Below are positions 36,591 through 49,744 of a DNA stretch of 64,000 nt, one piece after another (the stretch's first letter is position 1; each line of letters begins with the position of its first letter). The DNA comes from Eulemur rufifrons (taxonomy: Eukaryota > Chordata > Mammalia > Primates > Lemuridae), in assembly GCF_041146395.1 (NCBI RefSeq), contig NC_090989.1, positions 52,602,501-52,666,500 on the forward strand, in the 5' to 3' direction. The notes under the pieces are model-generated. The model ran no database searches. It saw only the letters and a list, made by a program, of their open reading frames with translations, and had not been told where the DNA came from. A program made the translations under genes and the position numbers.

Positions 36591-36610
36591 CAAAAATGCA
36601 ATAGATTCTT

Positions 36611-36948
36611 TTTTTTTTTTTTTTTGTTGAGACAGAGTCTCACTTTGTTGCCCAGGCTACAGTGAGTGCCGTGGCGTCAGCTTAGCTCACAGCAACCTCA
36701 GACTCCTGGGCTTAAGCGATCCTACTGCCTCAGCCTCCCGAGTAGCTGGGACTACAGGCATGCGCCACTATGCCCGGCTAATTTTTGGAATATAGATTTT
36801 TAGTTGTCCATATAATGTCTTTCTATTTTTAGTAGAGACGGGGTCTCGCTCTTGCTCAGGCTGGTCTCGAACTCCTGACCTCGAGCGATCCACCCACCTC
36901 GGCCTCCCAGAGTGCTAGGATTACAGGCGTGAGCCACCGCGCCCGGCC
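36611..36948 (-). mobile_element. Lemur-type Alu, full length
   Basis: Antisense dimer from a poly-T lead to 'gagccaccgcgcccggcc', with 'cagtgagtgccgtggcgtca' and 'tagttgtccatataatgtc' lemur-type words and little divergence. A perfect 20-bp duplication (CAAAAATGCAATAGATTCTT) lies at 36591-36610 and 36949-36968, indicating a fairly recent insertion. Confidence 0.96.
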
Positions 36949-36968
36949 CAAAAATGCAATAGATTCTT

Positions 36969-38060
36969 ACACAAAGAATCATCCTTTGCCAGTAGGGGTA
37001 AAAGTACACCTTCTTGCTTCCCTTTGTGTTCTATCTAATTCTTGGTCTGGGAGAGCTCACAAATCATTGAGGTTTTCACAGCACATGCACAGAGTGGCTA
37101 AGGAACACTTTGCAATGTTAAAAAGTTCTAATTACTCCTAAATGTGTATATATGCATTAATGTACATATGTAGGTCTAGACATAACTTGTAAGAATTAAG
37201 ACACTGATTCTTCGCATTGGCAACTAGATAGACATGGCATGTTAGAATTGTAATTATTTTATTACAAATGTGTTTAATAAAAGGTAATTAAAATTTTAAA
37301 ATTGAATAATAAAATTTAATTTTGTATACATTTTTTATTTCAAATTTGTTTTTAATCATAGAATTCATATTCTGTCTTTTAATTTTGTTAGCTATTTTTC
37401 AACACATTAGACAAAAAATATATTTTTTGGAAAACATGTAAAAACTTTTTATTTGTCAATATGTTACATTAACTTTTTTACATTTTAATTTTTTTATTTT
37501 ACATTATTTATAATCAAAATTTTAACCCATTAGCTCATTGCTGTCAATCATGTGTAAACTTGATTATAAAAATATAACTTGATTTTTTTATATTAAAAGG
37601 AAGAGAAATATTCAACTATATGGATCAAGTAAATAATAATTTATGAATTATTTTATTATTCACCCATCCAGGACACTCTGTCCATATGTAAAAATAATAG
37701 AATGCAATTGTCTTTTAAAAATTTTCATTATGAAGACATCCTTAAAAAGATAGGCAGATAAAACAGATTCACTAAACAGTTTGTTAGCATGTGGAATGGG
37801 GGGCTCTATTTGTATTCTTGCTCCAGCCCCCATATACGTTAGTGAAGGACCTACCTCAAATCACTATCTTGCATGGAAATAAGGATGTTTTGATGGATGA
37901 ATTATTTTGATTAATTGATAGATGACCCAAATCTCTTTCTAGTTTTATCTTTTTTGTTGAAAATTATTTCAAGCATAACTCAGTTTGACAACTTCTTACT
38001 TGCAATTTCAAAATTCCCAAGTCTCTGGAAATAGAAATTTTCTTTTTTAAAAATACAGTT
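36969..38060. other. AT-rich unique sequence
   Basis: 37240-37700 is extremely AT-rich with homopolymer-like T and A runs. No gene or known repeat is visible. It may include an eroded L1 UTR that I could not place. Confidence 0.4.
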
Positions 38061-38062
38061 GG

Positions 38063-38188
38063 TAAGGCTGGCAGGGTGGCACATGCCTGTAGTCCCCAGC
38101 TACTCAGGAGGCTGAGACAGGAGGATGGCTTGAGCCCAGGAGTTCGAGCCCTGCCGGGCAACATAGCAAAACCCTGTCTTTAAAAAAC
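38063..38188 (+). mobile_element. Alu monomer (FLAM-like)
   Basis: 'ggctggcagggtggcacatg', 'cctgtagtccccagctactc', 'gaggctgagacaggaggatg', 'gcttgagcccaggagttcga' then 'gcaacatagcaaaaccctgt' and an A-rich end. One monomer only. Confidence 0.85.
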
Positions 38189-38927
38189 GTACATTTTGTG
38201 CCAAAATCACTTGGTGGAAAAATCTAACTGGTTTGACATGAGGTTATTTATAGTCTTTCTGCATGCCATCTCTATTCAAATATTCACTTCGAGATATTAA
38301 TGAGTTTGATTATGGGATCTGACCCAGACTTTGCTTAGGGGATTATGTAATATACTATTCATGCATTATATTATCTTTCTAAAATCTGAAAAAGTCTGAA
38401 TTTGAAAAATGTCTGGACCAAAGATTTCCTCGCCTTAGTAAAAGAGCAAACTAGAAAAAACATTGCATTTTCTTTGATGACTAGACTACCTTAGAACAGA
38501 GGTGTAGTATAAACAGTATTTTTTATTGTACAGAGACTGTTGACATAGATGACAGAGGACTTTTTGCTGAAGGCACACTAAAAACCTTGGTCTTTTTTTT
38601 AAGGTAAGTCCTGAATCAACTTGTTTTCATCTCATTTGACTTTTTTCATAAAAGCTGAGCTTACAAGACAATTATAGTGAATTGATACTATTAATTAACT
38701 GATTTTAATTCACTCTGTTTTTCATCATATTGAATTTATTATCTAGGATTAGGTCATACCCTGATTCATGTTGTTGTTGTTGTTCTTGTTGTTGTTGGCT
38801 AATAGCCAGAGTTACAAGAGCCAAAAGATGGAAATAAGAACATCTTCTCTAGGGCATTACTGTCTAAATTTTGTGTCATAGGTCTGTTTCAAAGTTTCTT
38901 TGTGGAGGCATAAATAGAATTTATATT
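38189..38927. other. Unique sequence with a (TTG)n tract
   Basis: No gene. A short (TTG)n repeat with one interruption is at 38771-38797. The rest is ordinary unique DNA. Confidence 0.45.
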
Positions 38928-38990
38928 TAGGGGTTCTCAAAATGTGGTCTCTAAACCAGTATCATTAGTGTCACCTGGGAATTTGGAGGT
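38928..38990 (-). mobile_element. MER5A fragment
   Basis: 'gggttctcaaaatgtggtct', 'ctaaaccagtatcattagtg' and 'tcacctgggaatttgg' are the reversed MER5A end. Confidence 0.75.
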
Positions 38991-39195
38991 TCTTTACTCA
39001 CCCTAAAATAAGATGGCAGAAATACAAAGCACATGAAATGTGAAAATGACCTTGGAAGAACTAATGTCTCAGGGTTTTCCTAAGATTCAGAGTCTTAAAC
39101 AGCCTTCTAAAAAAAAAAAAAAAGAAAAAACTCTGAATTTATTTTTATTTAGATATAATATCTCCATTCTTCACTTTTTAATATTTTTTTCAGCA

Positions 39196-39197
<2 letters not shown>

Positions 39198-39231
<34 letters not shown>
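39198..39231. repeat. (CA)n microsatellite
   Basis: About 17 uninterrupted CA units. Confidence 0.97.
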
Positions 39232-39233
<2 letters not shown>

Positions 39234-39545
39234 TCCTGCCAATAGAGCAGTAGCTCTCAAAGGGGTGCAAACAGCCCTAGCAGTGAGCAAGATGATCCAA
39301 TGAATTGTAGAGAGAAAGTATTAGAACTGCTATTTGTCATCTTTTTTACCTCATCCTGTTAAAATTTCTATTTTCATATATGTTTAATGTGAAACATAAA
39401 GTACATATGCATAATTTATAAATTATTAAGTAAACATATATTGGACATGTTGACACAAAAAGAATCACTAATATGTGTGTATAATCCAAAAATCCAGAAA
39501 TCATTGCACCAAACCATAAGCTTATGGGAAAAGAGAATTACTTTT

Positions 39546-39612
39546 CCATCTTTCTTCCCCCATAATGCCTTGCCTACACATAGTAGACATTCAGTTGGTG
39601 TGGAAATGAATA
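39546..39612 (+). mobile_element. L2 LINE 3' tail fragment
   Basis: 'cataatgccttgcctacaca' followed by 'tagtagacattcagttggtg' resembles the L2 terminus. Confidence 0.45.
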
Positions 39613-40124
39613 TTTTGGCTTACTGCTATATTTTGAGAAAATGCCACTAAAATTGCAGTCATCAGAAGGGACTGAAAACTGTCAGAATTTTAGTATCAAC
39701 ATTCCTCCTTCTCTGGACTGTGGGTAGCTACATACCTATCTCCAAACATGAGCTTCTTTTCTGCTTTTAGCCTAAAAACAGCATCCATATTTGACATTAA
39801 ATTTTTTCAATGTCATATAAAGCAATCATGCTCTCTTCATTTCAGATTTTATTGAAGTCACTATATGCTTAAGTCTTTTGTGGACTCGCTTTTGAATTCA
39901 ACATTTCTCCTAGTGTCTCGCAGCCATTCTTCCCACGCTGTTGCTCATTCGCACAGAAACAGCAAACACTGGGGCACTTTCCTCCTCTAGGACTGGTGGA
40001 CATCGAGGCAAAGCTACACACCAGAATAATACTCTGAGCATTAGAAATCAATGTAAAGAATATATTTGAAATGTTGCTGTGATTTCCTGATTAGCCTCCA
40101 TCAAGTAACCAAAACAATTCTCTA
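39613..40124. other. Unique sequence, no feature seen
   Basis: Ordinary unique DNA leading up to the TA target of the palindromic transposon. Confidence 0.4.
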
Positions 40125-40126
40125 TA

Positions 40127-40381
40127 CAGGGTGTCCCAACAGTTGCCATACATAGAGAAAATGGGAAATTGTAGCTAAATGTACCTTTATTTACAAAATA
40201 CTCATTACAACATTTTACAAAATTTTTCCTTTGTATGGAGACTATAAAACATTTATTTACAAAATATTCATTACAAATATTCATTTACAAAGATTTTATA
40301 AAATTTTGTAATGAATATTTTGTGAATAAAGGTATATTTATCTACAATTTTCCATTTTCCCTATGTATGGGGAACACCCTG
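40127..40381. mobile_element. Palindromic mariner-like MITE
   Basis: A 255-bp element starting CAGGGTGTCCCAACAG and ending with the complementary word 'ggggaacaccctg', flanked by TA on both sides (40125-40126 and 40382-40383), the Tc1/mariner target. The outer arms (about 40127-40205 and 40310-40381) are inverted copies sharing, on the left arm, 'catacatag', 'gaaaatgg', 'aaattgtag', 'taaat' and 'acctttatt', with scattered mismatches. The middle has direct 'tttacaaaatattcatt' words and a second inner palindrome around 'tttgtaatgaatattttg'. It encodes no transposase and would fold into a long hairpin. The family name is not known to me. Confidence 0.8.
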
Positions 40382-40759
40382 TAATTATATAACACTTTTC
40401 TCTCCCTTTCTCCCAGCCCACCCCCTACTATCCACAGATTGGGAGAAAATATTTGCAACAGACAGATCAGATAGAGTACTTGTATCTAGAATTAAAAAAC
40501 AAAACCCCAAAACACCTCTTATAATTCAATCATAAAAGACAAACAACTCAATTTAAAAATAGACGACAGACAACCCAGTAACAAGAAACACAGCCAGAGC
40601 CTACATCTTGGTTTCTCATAACATTCTCCAACAAAAGGAAGCATAGATCCTCAGAGAAATGGCTGCTTCCCGGGCTGGGGCAAACAATATACTAGCTGAG
40701 CCTGGCTCATCTTGTAGCTACAGAATGTCAGGAAGTGCTCAATAAAACATAATGATGGG

Positions 40760-41138
40760 CCGGGCATGGTGGCTCATGCCTGTAATCCTAGCACTCTGGG
40801 AGGCCGAGGCGGGAGGATCGCTCAAGGTCAGGAGTTCAACACCAGCCTGAGCAAGAGCGAGACCCCGTCTCTACTAAAAACATAGAAAGAAATTATCTGG
40901 ACAACTAAAAATATATAGAAAAAATTAGCTGGGCATGGTGGCGCATGCCTGTAGTCCCACCTACTTGGGAAGCTGAGGCAGAAGGATTGCTCGAGCCCAG
41001 GAGTTTGAGGTTGTTGTGAGCTAGGCTGACGCCATGGCACTCTAGCCAGGGCAAAAGAGTGAGACTCTGTCTCCAAAAAAAAAAATAAATAAATAAAATA
41101 AAAAAAAATAAAGAAAAGAAAAGAAAAACCAAAACCAC
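40760..41138 (+). mobile_element. Lemur-type Alu, full length, inside L1ME
   Basis: Plus-strand dimer from 'ccgggcatggtggctcatgc' to 'gagtgagactctgtctcc' with lemur-type 'ctaaaaatatatagaaaaaa' linker and 'aggctgacgccatggcact' word, followed by a compound A-rich tail with TAAA and GAAAA units. Duplication AATGATGGG lies at 40751-40759 and 41139-41147. Antisense frames of 77 and 120 codons over it are Alu artefacts. Confidence 0.94.
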
Positions 41139-41529
41139 AATGATGGGGATATGTCAAATGGACACAGGAGCTAACTAAACAATCTCCCAATGGCTGAAGC
41201 TGGAAAAATTTATTGGTTTATACCCCAAGTATAAAATAAATACTGAGTGCATATTGTCCATATGATATAAAAAATGATTGTATAAATAAATCAATGGGGC
41301 AAATAGATAAAGCTACCATGCAGACATATTAAAAATTATTTATTATATTTAGATACTCTATTTTGAGAAGTAGGGTATTAATCCCATCCTTGAAGTGTGG
41401 GCTGTGCACAGTGACTTTCTTCCAAACAGTATGGTATGCAAAAGGAGAAAACAAGAGTAACTTTAGAGTAGAGAAGCCTGACAAACTCACCCTTACCAAT
41501 GTAATCAAGTTAACATCAACAGTGACAAG

Positions 41530-41971
41530 TGTTACCAAACAATCAATGGGTACACTTCCTGATGTGTGTAGGAGACAATACCATGACACTAGCTTTTGAG
41601 AAAAGAAAAAGCTTTATTGCGAGTTGCCTGGCAAAAAGACAAGAGGCAATGCTCAAATCCATCTCCCCAAGCTGGGAGCTGGGGCAGTTTTTATAGGCAG
41701 AGAGTAATGAAGAGTGATCTGATTGGGTCTTGCAATGAGATAATGCTGGGAGGCATGATCTGATTGGATCATACCACAGGTGGTCGGCTTCTTAATTAGG
41801 TCCCTGTTCCTTGGTGCAAGCACTTAGTTTCCCTATGTGGTTGCACACTTGGTTCATCTGGGCGTATTCCGGTTATTTAATTTGCAAACTTGGGGTCCAT
41901 GGCAGCTGAAAAACAATGTATCATTTTACTATGCAAAGTTGCACCAGATTGGATTTGGTTCTATACTTACA
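41530..41971 (-). mobile_element. Solo LTR (ERV1-like) inside L1ME
   Basis: A 442-bp block starting TG (41530) and ending CA (41971) that exactly interrupts the L1ME text ('cagtgacaag' to 'taaggcatgttga'). The 4-bp flanks CAAG and TAAG fit a short retroviral target duplication with one change. On the minus strand an AATAAA signal sits at 41618-41613, about 85 bp before the end, as expected for an R/U5 boundary. No internal viral genes are present. The family is not identified. Confidence 0.7.
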
Positions 41972-43296
41972 TAAGGCATGTTGATAGCATGTACCCTTGA
42001 TATGAGGTGATGAAAATGGCACTTTGCCTCTGCAGTCTTCCTCCACAAAACCCACAACCCCAGTCTAGTCATGTAAGAATTTCAGACAGACTCCAACTGA
42101 GGGACATTCTATAAAATGCCTAAACAGTACTTCTCAAAATTGTCAATGTTTTCAAAAGCAAAGAAAGTCTGAGAAACTGACCTCTAAATGAGCCTAAGGA
42201 GATATGGCAACTATTTTTAATGTAGTATCCTGGATGGGATGGGGGGGCAGAGAATAATATTAAGTAAAAAGAAAGGAAAATGAAATGTGGTATGAACTTT
42301 AATTAATAATAATGTGTCAATATTGACTTATTAGTTGTGACAAACATACTATACTAACGAAAGGTGTTAACAGTAGAGGAAACTGGGTGTGTGGCATATA
42401 GGGACTCTTTGCACAATCTTGGCAATTGCTCTGTAAATCAAAAACTATTCTAAAATAAAACTTTATTTAAAAAAAAATGAACAACAGTTTTGAACATACA
42501 CCTCACCAGCGAAGACATACAAATGGCTACTAAGCACACGAAAAGATGCTAAACATCATTAGTCATCAGGGAAATGTAAATTAATTCCATAATGGGATAT
42601 ATTACACACCCACTAGACTAAAATTATAAAGATTGACAAAACCAAGTGTTGGCAAGGATGTGGAGGAACTGGAATTTTTATGCACTTCCAATGGGCATAA
42701 AAAATAATACAACTATTATATACTTTGGAAAACAGTTTGGCAGCTTCATAAAGTTATATGTAAACTATCATATGACCCAGTCATTCCAATCTTAGGTATC
42801 TACCCAAGAGAAATTAAAGCATACATCCACATAAATGTTTGTACATGGATGTTTATATCAGCTTTCTTTGTAATAACCCTCCTCAAAAAAACAACCCAAA
42901 TATCCATCAACAAGTGAATGGATAAACAAATCCTGATATATCCATATAATGGAATGCTACTTAACAATGAAAACTAACAAACTACAGCAACACCATCAAA
43001 GAATCTCAGAGACATTATGCTTAGCCAGACACAAGAAAGTACATGCTGTATTATAATACACTACTTACAGGAAATGCCAGCAAATGTGCACTATATTTCA
43101 AGGAACAGAAAGCAGATCAGTGATGCCTAGGACAGGGGAGCAGGCATCGACTTCCCAGGGGCAAGAGGGGACTTTGTGTACAGATTAAAATGTTCTATAT
43201 CTTGATTGTGGTGATTATATGGGTGTATGCACTTGTTAATGTTCATCAAATTGTATATTTATAATAGTACATTGTATCTTACAAAAATACACTTTA

Positions 43297-44519
<1,223 letters not shown>

Positions 44520-44920
44520 AGTCCAAATGTTACACTTACATATGAATAGGATTTGTATGATAAACTTTTGTAACTTGCTATTTTCACGGAGTTATATATT
44601 GTGAACATTTCTCTCTATCAATAAACAGTTATCTACAACATAATTTTAAATGTCTGCACTGCATTCCATCACGTGAATGTATGTATATATTTTACTTAAA
44701 TAGTAGCTTATTGTTGAACATTAAGGTTCTTCCAGTTTTTCAGTATTACAAATAAGTTTGATTCTTCATCTTACACATATATCTTTTCACGCATCTCTGA
44801 TTGCTCCCATAAGATAAATTCACAGTTAAGGAACTGCTGGTACATGGGGTATTTGTGTTTTAAGGCTTTTAACATCCTTTAGAAGGTTTGTGCCAATTTA
44901 TGCTTACATTAGAAATTAAC
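44520..44920 (-). mobile_element. Old L1 3' end
   Basis: 'cttttgtaacttgctatttt', 'tattgtgaacatttctctct', 'ctgcactgcattccatcacg', 'ggttcttccagtttttcagt', 'gataaattcacagttaagga' and 'agaaggtttgtgccaattta' follow the reversed L1M ORF2/UTR. Confidence 0.75.
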
Positions 44921-45139
44921 AATTTTTAAAGCCTAATTTTCTATTTATCTATGCTTCTTTTCTGGCTCAGCAATAAATTGAACTGCTAAAAGGATGGTCC
45001 TAAATCCATCTTCCTTTCGTTATTATGTTATATTAATAGTTAGGGAAAATTTAGAGCTAGTAAAATTAGCATTACTCACAGTGTTGGAGTTTATCCCCAG
45101 TTTAACCGCAAATATGGCTGTGGCCATGTAATGACAGTA

Positions 45140-45300
45140 ATAATAATGGAATTAACCTTTACGGAGAGCTTATTATATGGCCGGCAGCATTCACAGTGCT
45201 TTACGGGTATCAACAGTCCTACGAGGTAAGTGCTAGTAATACAATTCTGTCAATTTTAAAGAAGAGGAAACTGAGTCACAAAAGAGTAAGTGCCTTGATC
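45140..45300 (-). mobile_element. MIR SINE
   Basis: 'acggagagcttattatatgg', 'cacagtgctttacgggtatc', 'aacagtcctacgaggtaagt' and 'aagaagaggaaactgagtca' are the reversed MIR core. Confidence 0.75.
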
Positions 45301-48205
45301 AATGTAGTTTTTCATATTAATATGTATCTTCATAACTTAGATTGTTTCAGTATTTCTGCACATTTTTGTTTCTTTTAATTTACGTTGGATGTTAAAGAGC
45401 TAATTTTATTTCCTATAGATTAAACACTGATTCACAGAGAAACTTCTGCTCTGAATGTGAACTGCTGTGCTTGGTCAGTCTTGGGGCCCACGGTGGCACA
45501 ACCCTACAGACTCCTGTCCCGCACTTCATGTTGAAAATGGGAACATATTAGAGCTCTAATTCCCAAGCACAGTGTTGTGACATAATGTCCCAGTCAGTTG
45601 TGTAGTTTGCCACAAGCAATTTGTTACAAGTAAAAAAGTTATGAAGTTTGTGAAGTCCCCATTTGGTGCACTTTTCATGTAAATTGAAGTGGAGGTAGGA
45701 TTATCCTTGTGCTAAGGTCGCCTCAGTCCCACGTGTCCCAACGTGCTCTCAGAGTGGAAGAGAAGCAGGTGAAGTTTTGGCAAGGTGCGGAGGAAGCAAC
45801 CTGCAGCCCCTCCTGCCTCTGCACCGGGGAGTGGGTGGCACATGCACGTGTGGGGGTCTCTGCAGGAAAAGCGTGGGGGACCACAGCTCCAACCGGAAGG
45901 AATTCAATTCAATTCAATTCAAACGACTAGAGAACAGAAAGAGGTGCTTTGTCTCAACAGAAACAATTAGATATTTCCACTCCCAGTCTTCTTTTCTTAA
46001 TTAGCATCAAGAAGCCAAATTCAGTTCCCTAAAAAAATAAAAAATAAAAAATGAAAAATAAAAATAATGACACGCTCTGTGTGCCCATCAGGCAGAGATG
46101 GTGAAAGAATCATGTTTAGTTTCAGAATGTCAAAGGCTATCAAGACGGCCATGAAAAGAATGGGACCTCTTACAATCTTTGTTGTTAAAGAAATGTTTTC
46201 TCATCAATGAACAGCTTGCCAAGGCCAGATAAGCAGCATGAAAAGTCGGGAAAAAAAATGCTTCTATTTGCTTATTTAGAGACTTGTTAATAATTCACCC
46301 GCTTACAACTTCTAGAAGGAAATGGCCATCCCTCACCCACTGACTGGTTGGGAAAGGTCTGCTGTCTCTTACAGTGTTATATTTTACTTTTTCTGGTTCA
46401 TCTTTGCACCCACCTTCAGTTAAGAATGTTCTTGCAGGCTAGTGAGCAGTTAGGGTCACTGTCTGCAAATAAGGTCGAGGTCAGGGGCTATGAACATGAT
46501 TAGGATGGTTAACTCTTATTTCATGGTTACACACTGGACGCCTAATCCCAGATAGACATCCTCCAGCCTAAAGCCAGCACGAGCTTAGCCTCTTCTGGAA
46601 AAACAACTCAAAGCAGTGTTGTTTCAGTGTATATTTTTGTATATGAATAGTAACTTACATTATTCTCTAGTATCAAAAAATAAACATATTTCTATTTAAG
46701 GGCAGCCTGAGCAATAGTATTCCCAACTCTTCTACTCTTCCTATTGTTTATATGGCAGACCCTCCCTGCTTTTACAGGCATCTTGCTCCAGATGACTTTT
46801 GTTGGGGGTTAATATTAAAGGAAAGCAGCACACTCCCTTTACTTGATAATTCTCTGAATTTTGAGGCAGTCTTTTCAATGTAGGATAAATTTTTAAAAAT
46901 GTTTTTGCATTTTTCCTCTTGATAAAGGACACATATTTGCATTACAAAAACCCTTGAGAATGAAAAAATATATAAATTAAAAAATTAAACCTTCCTTAGT
47001 CAATGTGGGAAGAATTTTTTGAGAGGAACTATGGCCAAATGATAAAGCAGCTTTTAGCATTTATGTACTTTGATTGGATTATGGATGGTCCTCAGTGATT
47101 AAATTCCACACTACAGGAATGATTCATAACCATCTCCCTGTGCCATTGTTTTTACCTAGTTGTTTATTTAAAGAATATTATGGCTGTTTTCTGTTGCATA
47201 AATGCCAATCTCTGCTGAGAAATACCACCAGATGCTTTTCTATAAATCATATTATACAATGTATCCTTCGTTAGAAAACTACTGCCATTAAATATTATTA
47301 TGCTTGTAGTAGAAGAAAGAGATGGCGACAATTCTGGAAATGAAATATTTCAGAGGAACCACGAGTGAATAAGTACAGCAGTATTTACTACTTGAAGAGA
47401 TAAAAATAAATTAATGAATTTGAGCGTGTAAGACTGTTTACATCTAACACCTAAGAGCCACAGCCTCCACAAATCACAGTGGTAGAAAACCTTATTTCAG
47501 AATGATGTGATGGACAAATGGACTTAAACCACTTTCATCTTTCTTGCTTTACCTTGCTAGTGGCAAAATTTAATCATGTCTCCACTCTTTAATAAGTCAA
47601 AGTGGCGGGACAATTGATTTCATCTCACATTTCCTCATACATCAGGAAGAAGAAATGGACATTTCCATGACTCTAAAGCAGAAATGCTTTTTTTTAGTAC
47701 AGGATGATGATTTCTAGTTCCAGTCCAATTCTAGAAGTTTCAAAGAAAGGAAGGCAAGAGAATAGAATGAGGAAGAAGGAAAGGACCAGCTAGTCTTTAC
47801 CACTTCATTCACACGGGAGAGCGCTGCTGTAGGTAAAGGGTCTGGTGCACGGCAGGTGATCAACTCTTCCTTTGCAAGTGGGAAGCTCCCACAAGGCAAG
47901 AGTGTGTCCTGCTGGGCCTGAAGAAAGGAGATGATCTGCTCACCCCCTCTGCCTAGGGAAAGAATGATCTGTTGCAAGCAGTGGGATGACCTCAGGCAGC
48001 ACCACCTAGCCAATAGCCAAGGGAACTGGGGTTCTTGTTCTGGAGAATTGCAGAATGGTGGGGAGAATGTAACGTCTAGACACTTGCATTTCTTAAAGAG
48101 TTTGGATGAAAATGTATTTCCAGGTTTAACAGTAGCCTGGCAACCTCTCCTTATGAAGAAGGCTTATATGTCTAAAAGAGAAAGACTTAACCCTTTAGAG
48201 GCATA
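45301..48205. other. Unique sequence; (AATTC)4 and A-rich tracts; possible conserved element
   Basis: A perfect (AATTC)4 pentamer run is at 45901-45920 and an (AAAAAT)-rich run at 46029-46068. 46075-46330 is repeat-free with balanced composition ('ggctatcaagacggccatga', 'gaacagcttgccaaggcc') and may be conserved non-coding DNA. No gene is visible. Open frames of 60-99 codons have no motifs. Confidence 0.35.
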
Positions 48206-48209
48206 GGAA

Positions 48210-48350
48210 AGAACCAGAGACTTGGTTTCTCTCTCTGTTCACTTACAAACTTGCTGGGTGACCTTGGACAAATCACTTCATCTCTGGATCTTTAGCTTCC
48301 TAATGGATGTAATGAGATTCTTTCCAACTCTAACAGTCTTGTGATTCTTC
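48210..48350 (+). mobile_element. MIR/MIR3-like SINE
   Basis: 'ccagagacttggtttctctc', 'tgctgggtgaccttggacaa', 'atcacttcatctctggatct' and 'tctaacagtcttgtgattct' are in MIR3-like plus order. Confidence 0.7.
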
Positions 48351-48639
48351 TCACAGTGGGACTGCAAACCACAGTGCTGTATAGGTCCCGCAAGTCCTAT
48401 ACAGGTAAAGAGTTGCTGCTCGCTGGTTTCTTTAGGTTCCTTTGGAGCCCCCCGACTTCAAGTTTTATAACAAAGCAGGTATATGTACCACTGCTTTATT
48501 GTTTTCTTATTCCATTTTATTCACAGCATACTAATGTTTACCTTTTTGACTGTGGAAGCAATGACAACAACTCCAACAACAAAAAGATCATTATGATAAA
48601 GACATGACAAGTCACTCAAAGCTTACTTTTGAAGTCTCC

Positions 48640-49490
48640 TTTCTCTCTGGTGGCCAGCTGTCTTCACTCTTCAAACAAGGAAGGCCCAAACCAAGGGGCC
48701 AACTTGCTCTTTTCTTGTTGTCTGGATTACCAAATGATGCCTCATTCAATCCAATGCCTCAAGCCAGAAATCAGGGGAGATCCTGACCCCTCTCTATCCC
48801 TCAGCCATCTCGACCAATCCATCATCAAAGTGCAAATAGTCCATCCACTTCCCCCTATCCCCACTATGCCAGGCCTTGTCCAAGGCCCCATCCTCTCTCA
48901 CTGAGCTGTTGCACTAGCTTCCTGACAGTCTATCCGCGCCCACTCCCTCGTCCCATTGCCCATCCATTCTCCCCACTGCAGACAAAGCAACCTTTTCAAA
49001 ATACAGGTTGGATCATTTCATTCTCATGCTTAAATCTCTTAAGGTGGTATTTCCATGTGCTTAAGATGATGTCCAAAATCTTCACTCTGATTTATAAGAT
49101 CCCACATGAGCTCTGCAGCATCCTCTCCCACTCATCTACTGTTTGCCCAGCACCACTTCCTCCTCAAGGCTTCCCCACGTCTCTCCGTGGCGTGCTCACT
49201 CCCATCCTTGACCGGCTAACTCCCATTCATGCTGTGGCTCCCGGCGTGAACCTCATTTCCTCCAACAGGCCTCCCTTGACTCCCTCCTCCCAAGTAAACC
49301 AGATCCCTTTGCAATCATCACAAATTATAATTACATGTTTGACTGCTTTCTTATTTAAAATTTTCCCTCATGAGCTTTGATGAGGGGCTAGATCATGTCT
49401 GTCTTCTTCTTCATGGTCTTTCAGTGCCCACAACAATGGCCAGGCCACTGTAAGCAAATATTTGTTGAATGAATGGACAAGTGAGGGCCC
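48640..49490 (+). mobile_element. L2 LINE 3' region, long copy
   Basis: 'gaaatcaggggagatcctga', 'ctcagccatctcgaccaatc', 'ttgcccatccattctcccca', 'gcttaaatctcttaaggtgg', 'gatgtccaaaatcttcactc', 'aagatcccacatgagctctg', 'tcaaggcttccccacgtctc' and the end 'tatttgttgaatgaatggac' follow the L2 3' region in order over about 850 bp. The 107-codon frame inside is not coding. Confidence 0.82.
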
Positions 49491-49744
49491 TTTAGTGGAA
49501 GTTCCCTGCTTATAGTTACTTTATTTCCAGCCTATAAGTTATTATCAGGAGTGACAAATGGTAATTTCTTTGTAAGTTTTTCACTTTTGCAAGAGCTCTT
49601 CCTATGAAGAGCATTTGGTTTTGGCGTGGGCAGGCCTTATCTGACTGTAGCCATCTTCTCCTCACATGCACCCTCCTTTGCTTAGGGATGCAGGCGGTTT
49701 AAGACCTTGTCAAGGGTGGGCATGTCTTCAAAACACTTGACATG

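Larger units (their letters stand above)
40561..42473 (+). mobile_element. L1ME-like element inserted in the L1M
   Basis: 'atatgtcaaatggacacagg' and 'atggctgaagctggaaaaat' lead to 'aatcccatccttgaagtgtg', 'gagaagcctgacaaactcac', 'caagttaacatcaacagtga', and after the LTR, 'gcatgttgatagcatgtacc', 'aaaatggcactttgcctctg', 'cacaaccccagtctagtcat' and the end 'tctaaaataaaactttattt'. This is the L1ME 3' UTR. TTTAAAAA is shared by both host junctions (about 40552-40559 and 42466-42473). It is itself interrupted by an Alu and an LTR. Confidence 0.75.
40440..43296 (+). mobile_element. Old L1M 3' end, host of a nested insertion
   Basis: ORF2 text 'gggagaaaatatttgcaaca' to 'aacaactcaatttaaaaat' (40440-40560) stops, then continues in register at about 42474 with 'aatgaacaacagttttgaac', 'gacatacaaatggctactaa', 'gttggcaaggatgtggagga', 'gtgaatggataaacaaatcc' and a UTR with 'gtgatgcctaggacagggg' and 'aaattgtatatttataatag'. 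The 1.9-kb gap is the L1ME described next. Confidence 0.8.

Noticed and set aside
37240..37700. Very AT-rich stretch as a matrix attachment region or origin
   Set aside because: Composition alone is not specific, and no further motif supports either.
40828..41190. Antisense 120-codon and 77-codon frames
   Set aside because: They are translations of the lemur-type Alu and its tail.
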